Source: Pseudomonadota bacterium
GTDB lineage: Bacteria; Desulfobacterota; Desulfarculia; Desulfarculales; Desulfarculaceae
Direction of reading: 5' to 3'
NCBI GenBank assembly: GCA_018819925.1
Contig: JAHJPG010000110.1
Span: 1 to 64,000, forward strand
Length of the DNA: 64,000 nt
Position numbers and translations under genes: made by a program. Under the pieces are notes generated by a model that was given only the letters and a program-made list of their open reading frames with translations, did no database searches and was not told the DNA's origin. Positions 26,796-36,103 of the stretch are shown here, piece by piece; within the stretch, counting starts at the first letter, position 1, and each line of letters begins with the position of its first letter.

Positions 26796-27527
26796 ATGGA
26801 AGTCCTGGTCGTCATACCCACATATAACGAGGCCGACAACCTGCGGCCCCTCAGCGAGGCCCTGTTCGGCCTGGGCCTGGACCTGGGCATCTTGATCGTG
26901 GACGACAACTCCCCGGACGGCACCGGAAAAATCGCCGACGAGTTGGCCGGTGAAAACCCGCGCTTCAAGGTAATCCACCGGCCCGGCAAGCAGGGTCTGG
27001 GCACCGCCTACCGCGAAGGCTTCACCTGGGCCCTGGCCAATTACGACGTGCCGCTGTTAGCCCAGATGGACGCCGACTTCTCCCATCCCCCCGAGCGCCT
27101 GCCCAACCTAGTCCAGGCGGCCAGGGGGGGCGCGGTGGGCATTGGTTCGCGCTACGTGTCCGGCGGTGGAGTGAAAAATTGGGGTCTGGGGCGGCGCTTC
27201 CTCAGTAAGGGAGCCAACGTCTACGTGAGCACCATGCTGGGCCTGCCGGTGGGCGACCTCACCGGGGCCTACAAGTGCTGGCCCCGCCGGGCCCTGGAGC
27301 GCCTGGATTTGGCCACCCTGGGGGCCGGGGGCTTCGCCGCCCTGTCGGAGATGGCCTACCGAGCCCACCTTTTGGGCTATCGCCATGAAGAGTTTCCCAT
27401 CATCTTCGAGGACCGGCGGGTGGGCCAGTCCAAGCTGACCGGCTCCATCGCCCTGGAGGCCTTCCTCAACGTATGGCGTTTGCGTTTTTCCAAGACCTTC
27501 GACCCCTCGCAAGCTCCGCCCGCCTGA
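26796..27527 (+). CDS. Polyprenol monophosphomannose synthase-like GT2 glycosyltransferase
   Basis: 'MEVLVVIPTYNEADNLRPLSEAL', 'ILIVDDNSPDGTGKIADEL', 'LLAQMDADFSHPPERLPNL', 'GSRYVSGGGVKNWGLGRRFLSKGAN'. Confidence 0.9.
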   Translation: MEVLVVIPTYNEADNLRPLSEALFGLGLDLGILIVDDNSPDGTGKIADELAGENPRFKVIHRPGKQGLGTAYREGFTWALANYDVPLLAQMDADFSHPPERLPNLVQAARGGAVGIGSRYVSGGGVKNWGLGRRFLSKGANVYVSTMLGLPVGDLTGAYKCWPRRALERLDLATLGAGGFAALSEMAYRAHLLGYRHEEFPIIFEDRRVGQSKLTGSIALEAFLNVWRLRFSKTFDPSQAPPA

Positions 27528-29797
27528 TGAAATCCGGCTCGGCCCCCCCCCGCCCTTCGCGCTGGCTTACCGCCCTGTGCCTGGCCGGTTGCGTGGCCCT
27601 GTATTGGGGAGTGCGCCTGTGGCTCATCTCCTGCCCCTCGTTCAGCCAGGTGGACTACGACGAAGCGGTGACCGGGCTCATGGCCCTGGATATTCTCAAG
27701 GGCGAGCACCAGCTGCTTTTCTGGGGCCAGCCCTACATGGGCACCCTGGAGGCCTACCTGGCCGCCTTGCTGTTCAAGCTGTTCGGCCCTTCCACTTTGA
27801 TGCTGCGCCTGGCACTTCTCATATACGGCTCCGCCGGGGTGCTGGCCCTGTACGCCCTGGGCCGGTCGGCGGACAGTTGGCGCACCGGAGTGTTGGCCGC
27901 GTCCCTGTGGTCCCTGCCGCCGCTGTTTCTCAGCTTCCAGGGGATCTATGTCACCGGCGGGCACCTGGAGGCGGTGGTGGCCGGGGCGCTTCTTTTGGCC
28001 GGGGCCTGCCGTTTGGCCTTCCATCCGCCCCTCCGCGCCGGTCTTTGGGCCCTGGGGCTGGGGGTGGTGGGCGGCCTGGGGCTGTGGTCCAGCCTGCTGA
28101 TCCTGCCCCTGGTGGCCGCGTCTCTGCTGGGGCTGTGCCTGGCCCGGCCCACCTGGCTGCTGGGCCGGGGGCCCTGGCTGGCCGGAGCGGGCCTGCTCCT
28201 GGGCGCGGCTCCCTTGCTCGTCTGGAACGCCGAGCACCACTGGCTGACCCTGGTCCAGGTGGGCGGCTCCCAACTCGACCGCGCCTGGTCCAACGCCTCG
28301 ATGCTGGTGGGCAATGTGTGGACTCCGATGCTCACCGGGGCCTGGTGGGACGCCCGCAGCGTGGCCGGTCAGATGCCCCTGCCGCTGGCCCCGGTGGTGC
28401 TGGCCCTGGTCTATCTGCCCGCCCTGGGCCTGGCCCTGGCCGCGGCGGTGGGTTGGGTCCGGCGGGCCTGGCGGCGGGAAAATCCCTGGCAGAGCCCGGC
28501 CGACCTGGTGGCCCTGGCCCTGTGGGTGCTTTTGTTTCTGCACGCATCCAGCGGGCATGGCCACAAGGCCATCCTGCGCTACGCCACCCCGCTGATGGTG
28601 CCCATCACCGTCCTGGCCGCCCTGTGGTTGGGCAAGGTGGTCCGTTGGCGGCCCCTGTTGGGTTTGGGGATGGCCGCCGGGCTCCTGGCCTTCAATTTCT
28701 ACACCCACCATCTGTACCTGGAACGCTTCTCTCAGACTCCCCACCGGCCGGTGGAAGCGGTGCTGGAGGTGCTGGAGGCCAAGGGGGTGGATTTCGGCTA
28801 CGCCCACGGCCGGGTGGCCCTGCCCATCACCTTTGAGAGTCAGGGCCGGGTGATGGCGGCGGACTTCTTCGGGGCGCGTAACCTCAGCCACCTTCGCCAG
28901 GTGGACGCCTCGGCCCAGCCGGCCCTGGTCACCCACACGGGCCTGGCCGTGCCCCCACCGGCGGTGATGGACACGGCGCTGCGCGGCCTGGGGGTCTGGA
29001 AAGAGCCCCTGAAGGTGGAGCAATACGTGGTGTGGCACGATTTCCCCCCGGCGCCGGTGCTGGCCCCCCTGGCATCCCAAGGCTGGAAAACCCGGGCATC
29101 CCAGGGGCAAGCCGCCGCGGTGCTGGACCGTAACCTGGACACCACCTGGAGCCTCAAGCCCGGCCGAACCTCCCATCTCTGGCTGGACCTGGGCGCGGCC
29201 CAGCCGGTGGCCCGCGTCAGCCTTTTGCCCGGACCGACCTGGAAGGGAAAGCCGGGCATGCTCTACAACCTCACCATCCAGGGCTCGCTGGACGGTATAA
29301 CCTGGCAGCCCCTGGCCGGGGGCGCCGGCTGCATGGCCGGCCTCACCTGGCGGGAGCGCCGGGTTAAGCTGGAGGCGGTGCCAACCCTGGAGTTCACCTT
29401 CCCGGCCCAAAAGGTGCGCTGGCTGGGCTTGAAGGTGGAGCCGGGCAACCCCTCCTGGCCCCCCCTGGAGGTGGCCGAGCTGTTCCTCTACCAACCCGCC
29501 GAGGGCCCGCCCCAGTGGCCCCAGGAAGCCGAGGACCAGCTCAAGCTGGGCCGCCAGGCCCTGGCCGCCTGGGAAACCCGGCCCACCGCTCCCTTCCCCG
29601 GGGGCCACGCGGCCTTTGCCCGTTTCTGGGCATCCCAGGTGGACTGGACCAAAGTGGTGGCCCACCTGCGCCAGGCCGCCTGCGACGCCCCGGATTGGGA
29701 GCGGCCCTATCGCCTGCTGCTGGAGGCCGCCCGCAAGAACCGCCAGCCCAAGCAGCGCCTGCAGGGGGCGGGCGGCTGCCAGCCCAGCCGGTCCTGA
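27527..29797 (+). CDS. GT39-like membrane protein with C-terminal discoidin (F5/8 type C)-like domain
   Basis: 'VDYDEAVTGLMALDILKGEHQLLFWGQPYMGTLEAYLAALLF'; C-terminal 'AAAVLDRNLDTTWSLKPGRTSHLWLDLGAAQPVARVSLLPG...NLTIQGSLDGITWQPLAGG'. Start ATG 27527 overlaps the GT2 stop. Confidence 0.8.
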   Translation: MKSGSAPPRPSRWLTALCLAGCVALYWGVRLWLISCPSFSQVDYDEAVTGLMALDILKGEHQLLFWGQPYMGTLEAYLAALLFKLFGPSTLMLRLALLIYGSAGVLALYALGRSADSWRTGVLAASLWSLPPLFLSFQGIYVTGGHLEAVVAGALLLAGACRLAFHPPLRAGLWALGLGVVGGLGLWSSLLILPLVAASLLGLCLARPTWLLGRGPWLAGAGLLLGAAPLLVWNAEHHWLTLVQVGGSQLDRAWSNASMLVGNVWTPMLTGAWWDARSVAGQMPLPLAPVVLALVYLPALGLALAAAVGWVRRAWRRENPWQSPADLVALALWVLLFLHASSGHGHKAILRYATPLMVPITVLAALWLGKVVRWRPLLGLGMAAGLLAFNFYTHHLYLERFSQTPHRPVEAVLEVLEAKGVDFGYAHGRVALPITFESQGRVMAADFFGARNLSHLRQVDASAQPALVTHTGLAVPPPAVMDTALRGLGVWKEPLKVEQYVVWHDFPPAPVLAPLASQGWKTRASQGQAAAVLDRNLDTTWSLKPGRTSHLWLDLGAAQPVARVSLLPGPTWKGKPGMLYNLTIQGSLDGITWQPLAGGAGCMAGLTWRERRVKLEAVPTLEFTFPAQKVRWLGLKVEPGNPSWPPLEVAELFLYQPAEGPPQWPQEAEDQLKLGRQALAAWETRPTAPFPGGHAAFARFWASQVDWTKVVAHLRQAACDAPDWERPYRLLLEAARKNRQPKQRLQGAGGCQPSRS

Positions 29798-29955
29798 GGC
29801 CTTGTAAAGCCGGGGCGCGGTCTTTACACTGGCCTAAGGCGTTCCGGCGCGGGGCCCGGACCGCCAATTGGAGCTAGCGCCCTGCCCCTTGCCGGAGAGC
29901 CCTTGCCCAACCTAAGCGGCCTTTGCCCATACCTGCCTGGCACGGAGCGCACCGT

Positions 29956-30957
29956 ATGAGGTGGCAGCTCCCGCTGGGCTTGGCCATCAGCGCGGCCTGC
30001 CTGGTCTGGCTATTGGGCCAGGTGGACCTGACCCGCCTGGCCCGTCTCATGACCAGCTTCAGCCCCTGGTATCCCCTGGCCGTGGCCATCCTGCTGGCCT
30101 GGGTTTTTTGGCTGCGCTCCCAGCGCTGGCAGCTTTTGCTGCGGCCCCTGAAGCGTTGCCCGGTGGGCGAGCTTTATTCGGCCAACCTCATCGGCTTCAT
30201 GGCCAACAACGTCCTTCCCGCCCGCCTGGGAGAAATCGTGCGGGCCTACTCGGTGAACCGCCTGTGCGCGGTGCCGGTTTCCGGGGTCCTGGCCACCCTG
30301 GTAATCGAACGGGTGTTGGACGGCATGGCCATCTTGGCCTTTTTCTTCCTGGCGCTATTTTTCACCGACCCCACCGCCCAGGCCGGAGCCTTCAACGTGG
30401 CCTACCTGAGGGGCATCGGGCTGTTTTTGCTAGCCGGCTACCTGGGGGTGTTGGGCCTCATGGCCGCCCTGTGGCGCTGGCCCTCGGCCACCAGCGGCTG
30501 GCTGGCCCGGCTGGCCGGCCGCCTAAGCCCCCGCCTGGGGGAAAAGGCGGCCTCGATCCTGGCCAACTTCACCCAGGGACTGGGGCTGTTGGGCCAGGGG
30601 CGCCATCTGCCCCTGTTGATCGCCCAGTCCCTGGCCATGTGGCTGCTCGTGTTGCTAACCGCCTATGTGTTCTTGCCGGCCGTGGGCCTGCCCCACAGCC
30701 TGTTGATGGCGGCCATGGCCCTAGTGGGAGGCTCCCTGGCCGCGGCGGTGCCCGCCGGGCCCGGTTACATCGGCACCACCCAGGTGGCGGTGATGTGGAC
30801 CCTGATGCTGGCCGGGGCCGACCAGGAACGGGCCGCGGCCTTCAGCCTGGTCTACTGGGCGGCTCTGTATTTCCCGGTCACCGCCGCCGGGCTGGTGGAG
30901 ATGCTGCGCCGGGGCATGAGCCTTTCCTCCCTGCGCGGCGGCGGGAAAAAGCCGTGA
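29956..30957 (+). CDS. UPF0104 / lysylphosphatidylglycerol synthase TM-region (flippase-like) protein
   Basis: 'SANLIGFMANNVLPARLGEIVRAYSVNRLCAVPVSGVLATLVIERVLDG' family signature. Confidence 0.87.
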   Translation: MRWQLPLGLAISAACLVWLLGQVDLTRLARLMTSFSPWYPLAVAILLAWVFWLRSQRWQLLLRPLKRCPVGELYSANLIGFMANNVLPARLGEIVRAYSVNRLCAVPVSGVLATLVIERVLDGMAILAFFFLALFFTDPTAQAGAFNVAYLRGIGLFLLAGYLGVLGLMAALWRWPSATSGWLARLAGRLSPRLGEKAASILANFTQGLGLLGQGRHLPLLIAQSLAMWLLVLLTAYVFLPAVGLPHSLLMAAMALVGGSLAAAVPAGPGYIGTTQVAVMWTLMLAGADQERAAAFSLVYWAALYFPVTAAGLVEMLRRGMSLSSLRGGGKKP

Positions 30958-33326
30958 GCATCCGGCAAGGCGCGGGACGGGAGGCCGGAGACCCGGGCCT
31001 GGGCCGCACGGCCCTGCTGCTGCTGGGCATCATCCTGCTGGGGGCCCTGGTGCGCGGGATGTATTTGCTGTGGCCCTACCTTGACAGCGACATCGCGGTG
31101 GTGGGGCTCATGGCCCGCCACGCCCTGGCCGGTGAGTTCTACCCCCTGTATTGGGGCAACCACTACGGCGGCAGCCTGGAGTCCCTGGCCGCCGCCGGAG
31201 TCTTCGCCCTGGCCGGCTCCGGGACCAGGGCCCTGAACGCCACCGCCGCGCTCATCTCCCTGACCTATCTGCCCCTGCTCTACCTCCTGGGCAAGGAGGT
31301 GATAGGCCGGCGGGCCGGCCTGTGCGCCGCCTTCCTGGCCGCCCTGGGCCCCTACATGCTGGTGGCCTACTCGGTGGTGGCCCGGGGCCTGCACGTGGAG
31401 ATGCTTCCCCTGGGCGCGCTGCTGTTGTGGCTGACGGTGCGCCTGCTAAAGGCCGGGCCCACCAGCCCCGGCCAGACCTCGGCCCTGGTTGCCTGGGGGC
31501 TCACCGCCGGGGTGGGGGTGTGGACCAATCCCCTGTTCGTCTACTTCCTGCCACCCACCCTGCTGCTGTTGCTCTACAGCGCGCCGCGCCTGGTGCTCAC
31601 CTTGCGCTTCTGGCTAATGGCCCTGGCCGCCCTGGCGGGGGCCGCGCCGCTGATCTACCACAACTGGCTCACCGCCGGGGGCACCCTGCACTACATGGAG
31701 ATACCCCGGCCCCATTCTGGCTTTGTCAACAACCTGAACTTTTTGCTGCGCCACGGACTGCCCGCCGCGGTGGGCGCCACCTGGTTCAAAAAGAGTTGGG
31801 TGCTTGCCGGCCTGGGCCCGGCCCTGGCCCTGGCCGCCGGCCTCAGTCTGGCCTGGGCCCTGTGGCGCTGGGGAGGGGATCTGCTCAGACGCCTGGCCCG
31901 GCGCGACCATGGAGCCAGCGGCGGCGAGGTGCTGTTGCTCACCATGGGCAGCGTGGCCTACGTTTTCTGCGCCGTGGGCGGAGCCGACTCGGGCTCCTTC
32001 CGCTACTTGCTGGCCCTGTACATCATCTGGCCCCTGGTGGCCGCCCTGGCCTGGGACTCCCTGCGCCGCCGGGGCGGGGCGTTGGCCATGCTGGGGTGGC
32101 TGTTCCTGGCCCTGGTGGCGGCGGGCAGCCTGTGGGGCACCGTGGCCTTCTCGCCGTTGAACCACGCCGAACAGCGGGCCGACTCCCGGGAAATGGGTCC
32201 TGAGCAAGAGTCTCTGACCAAGACCTTGCAAGGGCTGGGCATACGCTACGCCTATGTGGTCGATTATTGGCTGGGCATGAAGGGCACCTTCCTGGCCGAT
32301 GAGAAAGTGGTGATGCTGCCCTTTGACCACGAGCGCCATCCGCCCTACAAAGAGGCCCTGCTGCGCGCCCCCCGCTACGCGGTGGTGATGCTGGGAGAGT
32401 CCAACGCCAAGGTGACCCGCCAGAGCCTGGCCACGGTGCGGGCCTCTTACAAGGAAAAGACCGCCCCGCCCCGCTGGCACATTTTTTATGATATCGCCCC
32501 GCCGCCCCAGGGGGTGACCGCAGTGCCGCCCCGGGCCTGGAGCCTGAAAGGCGGCGATGGCGCGGCCCTGTGGGACCGCGACGCAACCACCCGCCTCACC
32601 TGGCCCCAGCAACCGGGCGCCGGACCCACCCTGGATTTGGGCGGCGAGGTGGAGAGAGTGTGCCAGGTGCTCATCTTCCCGGGCAAGGCCCAGCTCTTGC
32701 CCAGGGAACTGCGGGTGCTGGGCAGCGGCGACGGCCAAAGCTGGCAAGCGTTGGCCAAGGCCCAGCCCTATTTGCCCTTCCACTGGAGCGGAGGCCGTCT
32801 GTCCATAAACCGGCGGGCCCCCTGGCAGGAGATACGCTTCGCCCCCACCACCTTGCGCTATCTGCGCCTGGAGCAGAGCGGGCAGGCCAAGGATGTTTGG
32901 GCGGTCAACGAATTGATCGTGGGGCGGGCCGTGGAGGGTGGCAAGCCCTCGCCGCCGGCCGGGGCGGCCCAACGCCTGGCCGGGAACTGGCGGCAAGATG
33001 AGCGCATCTGGGCTCCTCCAGCCCTGCGGGCTTGGCTGCCGCCGGAGATGCGCATCGGCCCGGCCCCCCGGCACCAACCCGCCTGGCTGCCGCCATACCT
33101 CTATGCCCTGGAGTTGATGCCCACCCAACGCCCCCTGAACCTGGCCGTGGAGGCCCAGTTGGCCCCGGCCGCCGCCCAGGCCTTGCAACTGGCCGGGTAC
33201 GCCCAGGAGGCCGCGCAGCCCTTGGATGGTTGGGTGCTGTTCAAGGCAGCGCCGGGACCCGGGGCCCGGCCCCTGTACTGGGCCGGGCTGCTGCCCTTGG
33301 CGCTCGGCCGGGGCGCGGGTGACTAG
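30954..33326 (+). CDS. GT39-like membrane protein with C-terminal discoidin-like domain
   Basis: 'YLDSDIAVVGLMARHALAGEFYPLYWGNHYGGSLESL'; C-terminal 'AALWDRDATTRLTWPQQPGAGPTLDLGGEVERVCQVLIFPG...LRVLGSGDGQSWQAL'; GTG start at 30954 overlapping upstream TGA. Confidence 0.78.
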   Translation: MSIRQGAGREAGDPGLGRTALLLLGIILLGALVRGMYLLWPYLDSDIAVVGLMARHALAGEFYPLYWGNHYGGSLESLAAAGVFALAGSGTRALNATAALISLTYLPLLYLLGKEVIGRRAGLCAAFLAALGPYMLVAYSVVARGLHVEMLPLGALLLWLTVRLLKAGPTSPGQTSALVAWGLTAGVGVWTNPLFVYFLPPTLLLLLYSAPRLVLTLRFWLMALAALAGAAPLIYHNWLTAGGTLHYMEIPRPHSGFVNNLNFLLRHGLPAAVGATWFKKSWVLAGLGPALALAAGLSLAWALWRWGGDLLRRLARRDHGASGGEVLLLTMGSVAYVFCAVGGADSGSFRYLLALYIIWPLVAALAWDSLRRRGGALAMLGWLFLALVAAGSLWGTVAFSPLNHAEQRADSREMGPEQESLTKTLQGLGIRYAYVVDYWLGMKGTFLADEKVVMLPFDHERHPPYKEALLRAPRYAVVMLGESNAKVTRQSLATVRASYKEKTAPPRWHIFYDIAPPPQGVTAVPPRAWSLKGGDGAALWDRDATTRLTWPQQPGAGPTLDLGGEVERVCQVLIFPGKAQLLPRELRVLGSGDGQSWQALAKAQPYLPFHWSGGRLSINRRAPWQEIRFAPTTLRYLRLEQSGQAKDVWAVNELIVGRAVEGGKPSPPAGAAQRLAGNWRQDERIWAPPALRAWLPPEMRIGPAPRHQPAWLPPYLYALELMPTQRPLNLAVEAQLAPAAAQALQLAGYAQEAAQPLDGWVLFKAAPGPGARPLYWAGLLPLALGRGAGD

Positions 33327-34000
33327 GAGCCGAAGCGAACCTTGAGAATGCGCTTCAGGGTCCACCAGGCGCTTTTCAGGGGGTCCAGGGTGCTTTCACC
33401 GGTGCGCTCGTCGTAGGGAATGAACACCACCTTGAGCTTTTTGCCGTGGGCCATGGGCTTGAGCAACAGCTCCACCGGCAGGGCCGAGCCGTTGGCCTGA
33501 AACTCCATTTCATCGAACAGGCTGGTGCGGTAGGCCCGCATGCCCGAGTGCAGGTCGGTGATGCGGCGCAGAAAAAGCGCGCTGGCCAGCCAGGCGAAGC
33601 CCCAGTTGGCCAGGTAGTTGATCCAGGGCATGGAGGCGGGCTTGGTTTCCAGGCGCGAGGCGTCCACAACGTCGGCCTGGCCGGAGAGCACGTATTCGGC
33701 GATTTCCATAATGCGGCTGGTGGGATAGGTGTCGTCGCAGTCCAGGGTGACCACCACCTGGCCTCGGGCCGAGGTGAGGGCCCGCATCATGGCCGGCCCG
33801 TAGCCCTTGGGGGGAAACTGGCGTATCACCTCGGCTCCGGCGGCGGCGGCGATCTCCGGAGTGCGGTCCTTGGAGGAGTCCACCAACAGGATGTGGGCCT
33901 CGGGCGCGGCCGCCTGGATGTCGGCGATGACCTTGCCCACCGCCGCTTCCTCGTTCATGGAGATCATGGCCACGGTGATCTGGGGGTCGCTTGGGCTCAT
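33323..34000 (-). CDS. Glycosyltransferase family 2 (DPM1-like)
   Basis: 'ITVAMISMNEEAAVGKVIADIQAAAPEAHILLVDSSKDRTPEIA', 'VVVTLDCDDTYPTSRIMEI', 'RRITDLHSGMRAYR'. Confidence 0.87.
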   Translation of the reverse strand: MSPSDPQITVAMISMNEEAAVGKVIADIQAAAPEAHILLVDSSKDRTPEIAAAAGAEVIRQFPPKGYGPAMMRALTSARGQVVVTLDCDDTYPTSRIMEIAEYVLSGQADVVDASRLETKPASMPWINYLANWGFAWLASALFLRRITDLHSGMRAYRTSLFDEMEFQANGSALPVELLLKPMAHGKKLKVVFIPYDERTGESTLDPLKSAWWTLKRILKVRFGS

Positions 34001-34164
34001 TTATGCGTCCTTTCGCGTGGCTACATTTAGCACATCCGCCCGGCTCGCGCCAGCCGCCCTGGTTGCCAAAAACCCGGCCCTCTGATAGGTTGACCTGACA
34101 TTTGCCCGGGGCCAAAGCCCCCCAGACAGCAACCCGCGCCACGGCCCTCCCGGCCGGGAACGCC

Positions 34165-35160
34165 ATGAAAAGTCTTCTCAAACGACTGATACTCCTAGCC
34201 ATTACCGCCCTGTTCCTCTACTTGGTGTTGCGCAAGGTGGAGCCGGCCAAGCTGTGGCAGGCCCTTACCCAGGTCTACTGGCCCCTGCTTTTGCCGGTGG
34301 TGGCGGTGTATCTGGCCGGCTTCGTGCCCCGAGCCCAGAAGTGGCGCATCATCCTGGGGCGCATAAAGCCGGTGAGCCTGGGCGGCTGCCTGGGCTACAT
34401 CCTGGTGGGCTGCGCCGCCAACTCCCTGTTGCCCGCCCGTTTGGGCGAGCTGGTGCGGGCCTTTATCTGCGGCCGGCGGGAAAAGGTGCCGGCCACGTCG
34501 GTGCTCTCCACCATCGTTTTGGAACGGGTGCTGGAGGTCTTGTCGCTGCTGATCCTGCTGTGCGCGGTGGTGGGGGCCACGGGCCGGGGAGAATTGTACC
34601 AACTGGCCCTGGTGGGCCTGGCAATGTGCCTGGGCCTCATGGCTGGGCTGTTCTTGTTGCAGCAACGGCCCGGTTGGCTGCTAAAGCTGGCTTCCCTGCT
34701 ACCCTGGCCCGGCCTGCGGGAAAGGGCCCAGGGCTGGCTCACCACCTTCGTGGAAGGCCTGGCCGTGGTCAAGAGCCCGGCCCGCCTGCTGGCGGTCATC
34801 GTCCTGGGCTGGGTGGTGTACCTCATCGAGGGAGCCTCCTACTGGCTGCTGGCCTATGCATTTGACATGCAAATCAGTTATTTGCAGGTGCTGTTCGTGC
34901 TCTGCTTCATCTTCGTGGGCATGACCATCCCCTCCACGGTGGGCAACATCGGCCCCCTGCAATACTTCTGCGTGCTGGGCCTGGGCTACTTCGGCGTGGA
35001 CAGCTCCACCGCCCTGATCTACAGTGTTTTCATCAACGCTATGATGTACTTGACCGTGCCTCTGGGCCTGGTTTACATGCACGCCTACGGCGCCACCCTG
35101 GGCAGCCTGCGCAGCCAGATCGGCGCGGGCTCCGGGTCGCCTCCCCCCCTTGCGGAGTAA
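34165..35160 (+). CDS. UPF0104 / LPG-synthase-TM flippase-like protein
   Basis: 'LVGCAANSLLPARLGELVRAFICGRREKVPATSVLSTIVLERVLEV'; ATG at 34165. Confidence 0.86.
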   Translation: MKSLLKRLILLAITALFLYLVLRKVEPAKLWQALTQVYWPLLLPVVAVYLAGFVPRAQKWRIILGRIKPVSLGGCLGYILVGCAANSLLPARLGELVRAFICGRREKVPATSVLSTIVLERVLEVLSLLILLCAVVGATGRGELYQLALVGLAMCLGLMAGLFLLQQRPGWLLKLASLLPWPGLRERAQGWLTTFVEGLAVVKSPARLLAVIVLGWVVYLIEGASYWLLAYAFDMQISYLQVLFVLCFIFVGMTIPSTVGNIGPLQYFCVLGLGYFGVDSSTALIYSVFINAMMYLTVPLGLVYMHAYGATLGSLRSQIGAGSGSPPPLAE

Positions 35161-35164
35161 TCTC

Positions 35165-36100
35165 ATGCGCACCTTCATCACCGGCGGGGCCGGCTTCATC
35201 GGCAGCCACATGGTGGGCGCCATCATCGAGCGCGGCCCCCTCACCGTGTACGACAACCTCTCCTCCGGCTCCCTGGACTTCCTGAAAGACCACCTGAATC
35301 ACCCCAATTTCAATTTTGTGCAAGGCGAGCTGTCAGACCTGAAGCTGGTCACCAAATCCATGGCCGGGCACGAATTGGTAATCCACTACGCCTCCAACCC
35401 GGACATCGCCCGGGGTATGCTGGAGACCGACCTGGACATCCGCGAGGGCACTCTGCTCACCTACAACGTGCTGGAGGCCATGCGCTTGACCGAGGCCAAG
35501 GAGATCCTCTACACCTCGGGCAGCGGCATCTACGGCGACGTGGGCACCTTCCCCACTCCCGAGGACTTCGGCCCCCTGACCCCCATCAGCTTCTACGGGG
35601 CCAGCAAGCTGGCCTGCGAAGGGCTCATCAGCGCCTTTTGCTTCCAATACGGCATGACCGGCTACGTGCTGCGCATGGGCAACGTGGTGGGCGACCACCA
35701 GACCCACGGGGTGGGTTACGACTTCATACGAAAACTTAAGAAAGACACGCATAGACTCGAAATTCTTGGCGATGGAACCCAGGCCAAAAGCTATGTGCAC
35801 GTCAACGACGTGATCGCGGCCATGCTGTTCGTCATGGAGAAAACCAGCGACACGGTGAACATCTTCAACGTGGCCACCGACGACGTGCTTGACGTCACCT
35901 CCATCGCCAGGATCGTCATCGCCGAGATGGGCCTCAGCGACGTGGAGCTGGCCTACACCGGCGGCGACCGGGGCTGGAAGGGCGACGTGCCCCAGGTGCG
36001 CCTGGTGCTGGACAAGATTCACGACCTGGGCTGGGCCTCCAAAATGAACTCGGCCCAGGCCATCACCGCCTCGGTGCGGGCCATGCTGGACGAAGGGTAG
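35165..36100 (+). CDS. NAD-dependent sugar epimerase/dehydratase
   Basis: 'MRTFITGGAGFIGSHMVGAIIERGPLTVYDNLSSG', 'SFYGASKLACEGLISAF' catalytic motif. Confidence 0.88.
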   Translation: MRTFITGGAGFIGSHMVGAIIERGPLTVYDNLSSGSLDFLKDHLNHPNFNFVQGELSDLKLVTKSMAGHELVIHYASNPDIARGMLETDLDIREGTLLTYNVLEAMRLTEAKEILYTSGSGIYGDVGTFPTPEDFGPLTPISFYGASKLACEGLISAFCFQYGMTGYVLRMGNVVGDHQTHGVGYDFIRKLKKDTHRLEILGDGTQAKSYVHVNDVIAAMLFVMEKTSDTVNIFNVATDDVLDVTSIARIVIAEMGLSDVELAYTGGDRGWKGDVPQVRLVLDKIHDLGWASKMNSAQAITASVRAMLDEG

Positions 36101-36103
36101 TCG

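Noticed and set aside
27377-29665. 762-aa minus-strand ORF
   Set aside because: Shadow ORF antisense to the 27527-29797 membrane protein; low-complexity Q/G/H composition and no family motif.
29961-30953. N-terminal extension of the 1121-aa plus-strand ORF
   Set aside because: Out-of-frame reading over the UPF0104 gene; the real CDS starts at GTG 30954, overlapping the upstream stop.
31614-33365. 583-aa minus-strand ORF
   Set aside because: Shadow ORF antisense to the 30954-33326 gene with low-complexity composition.
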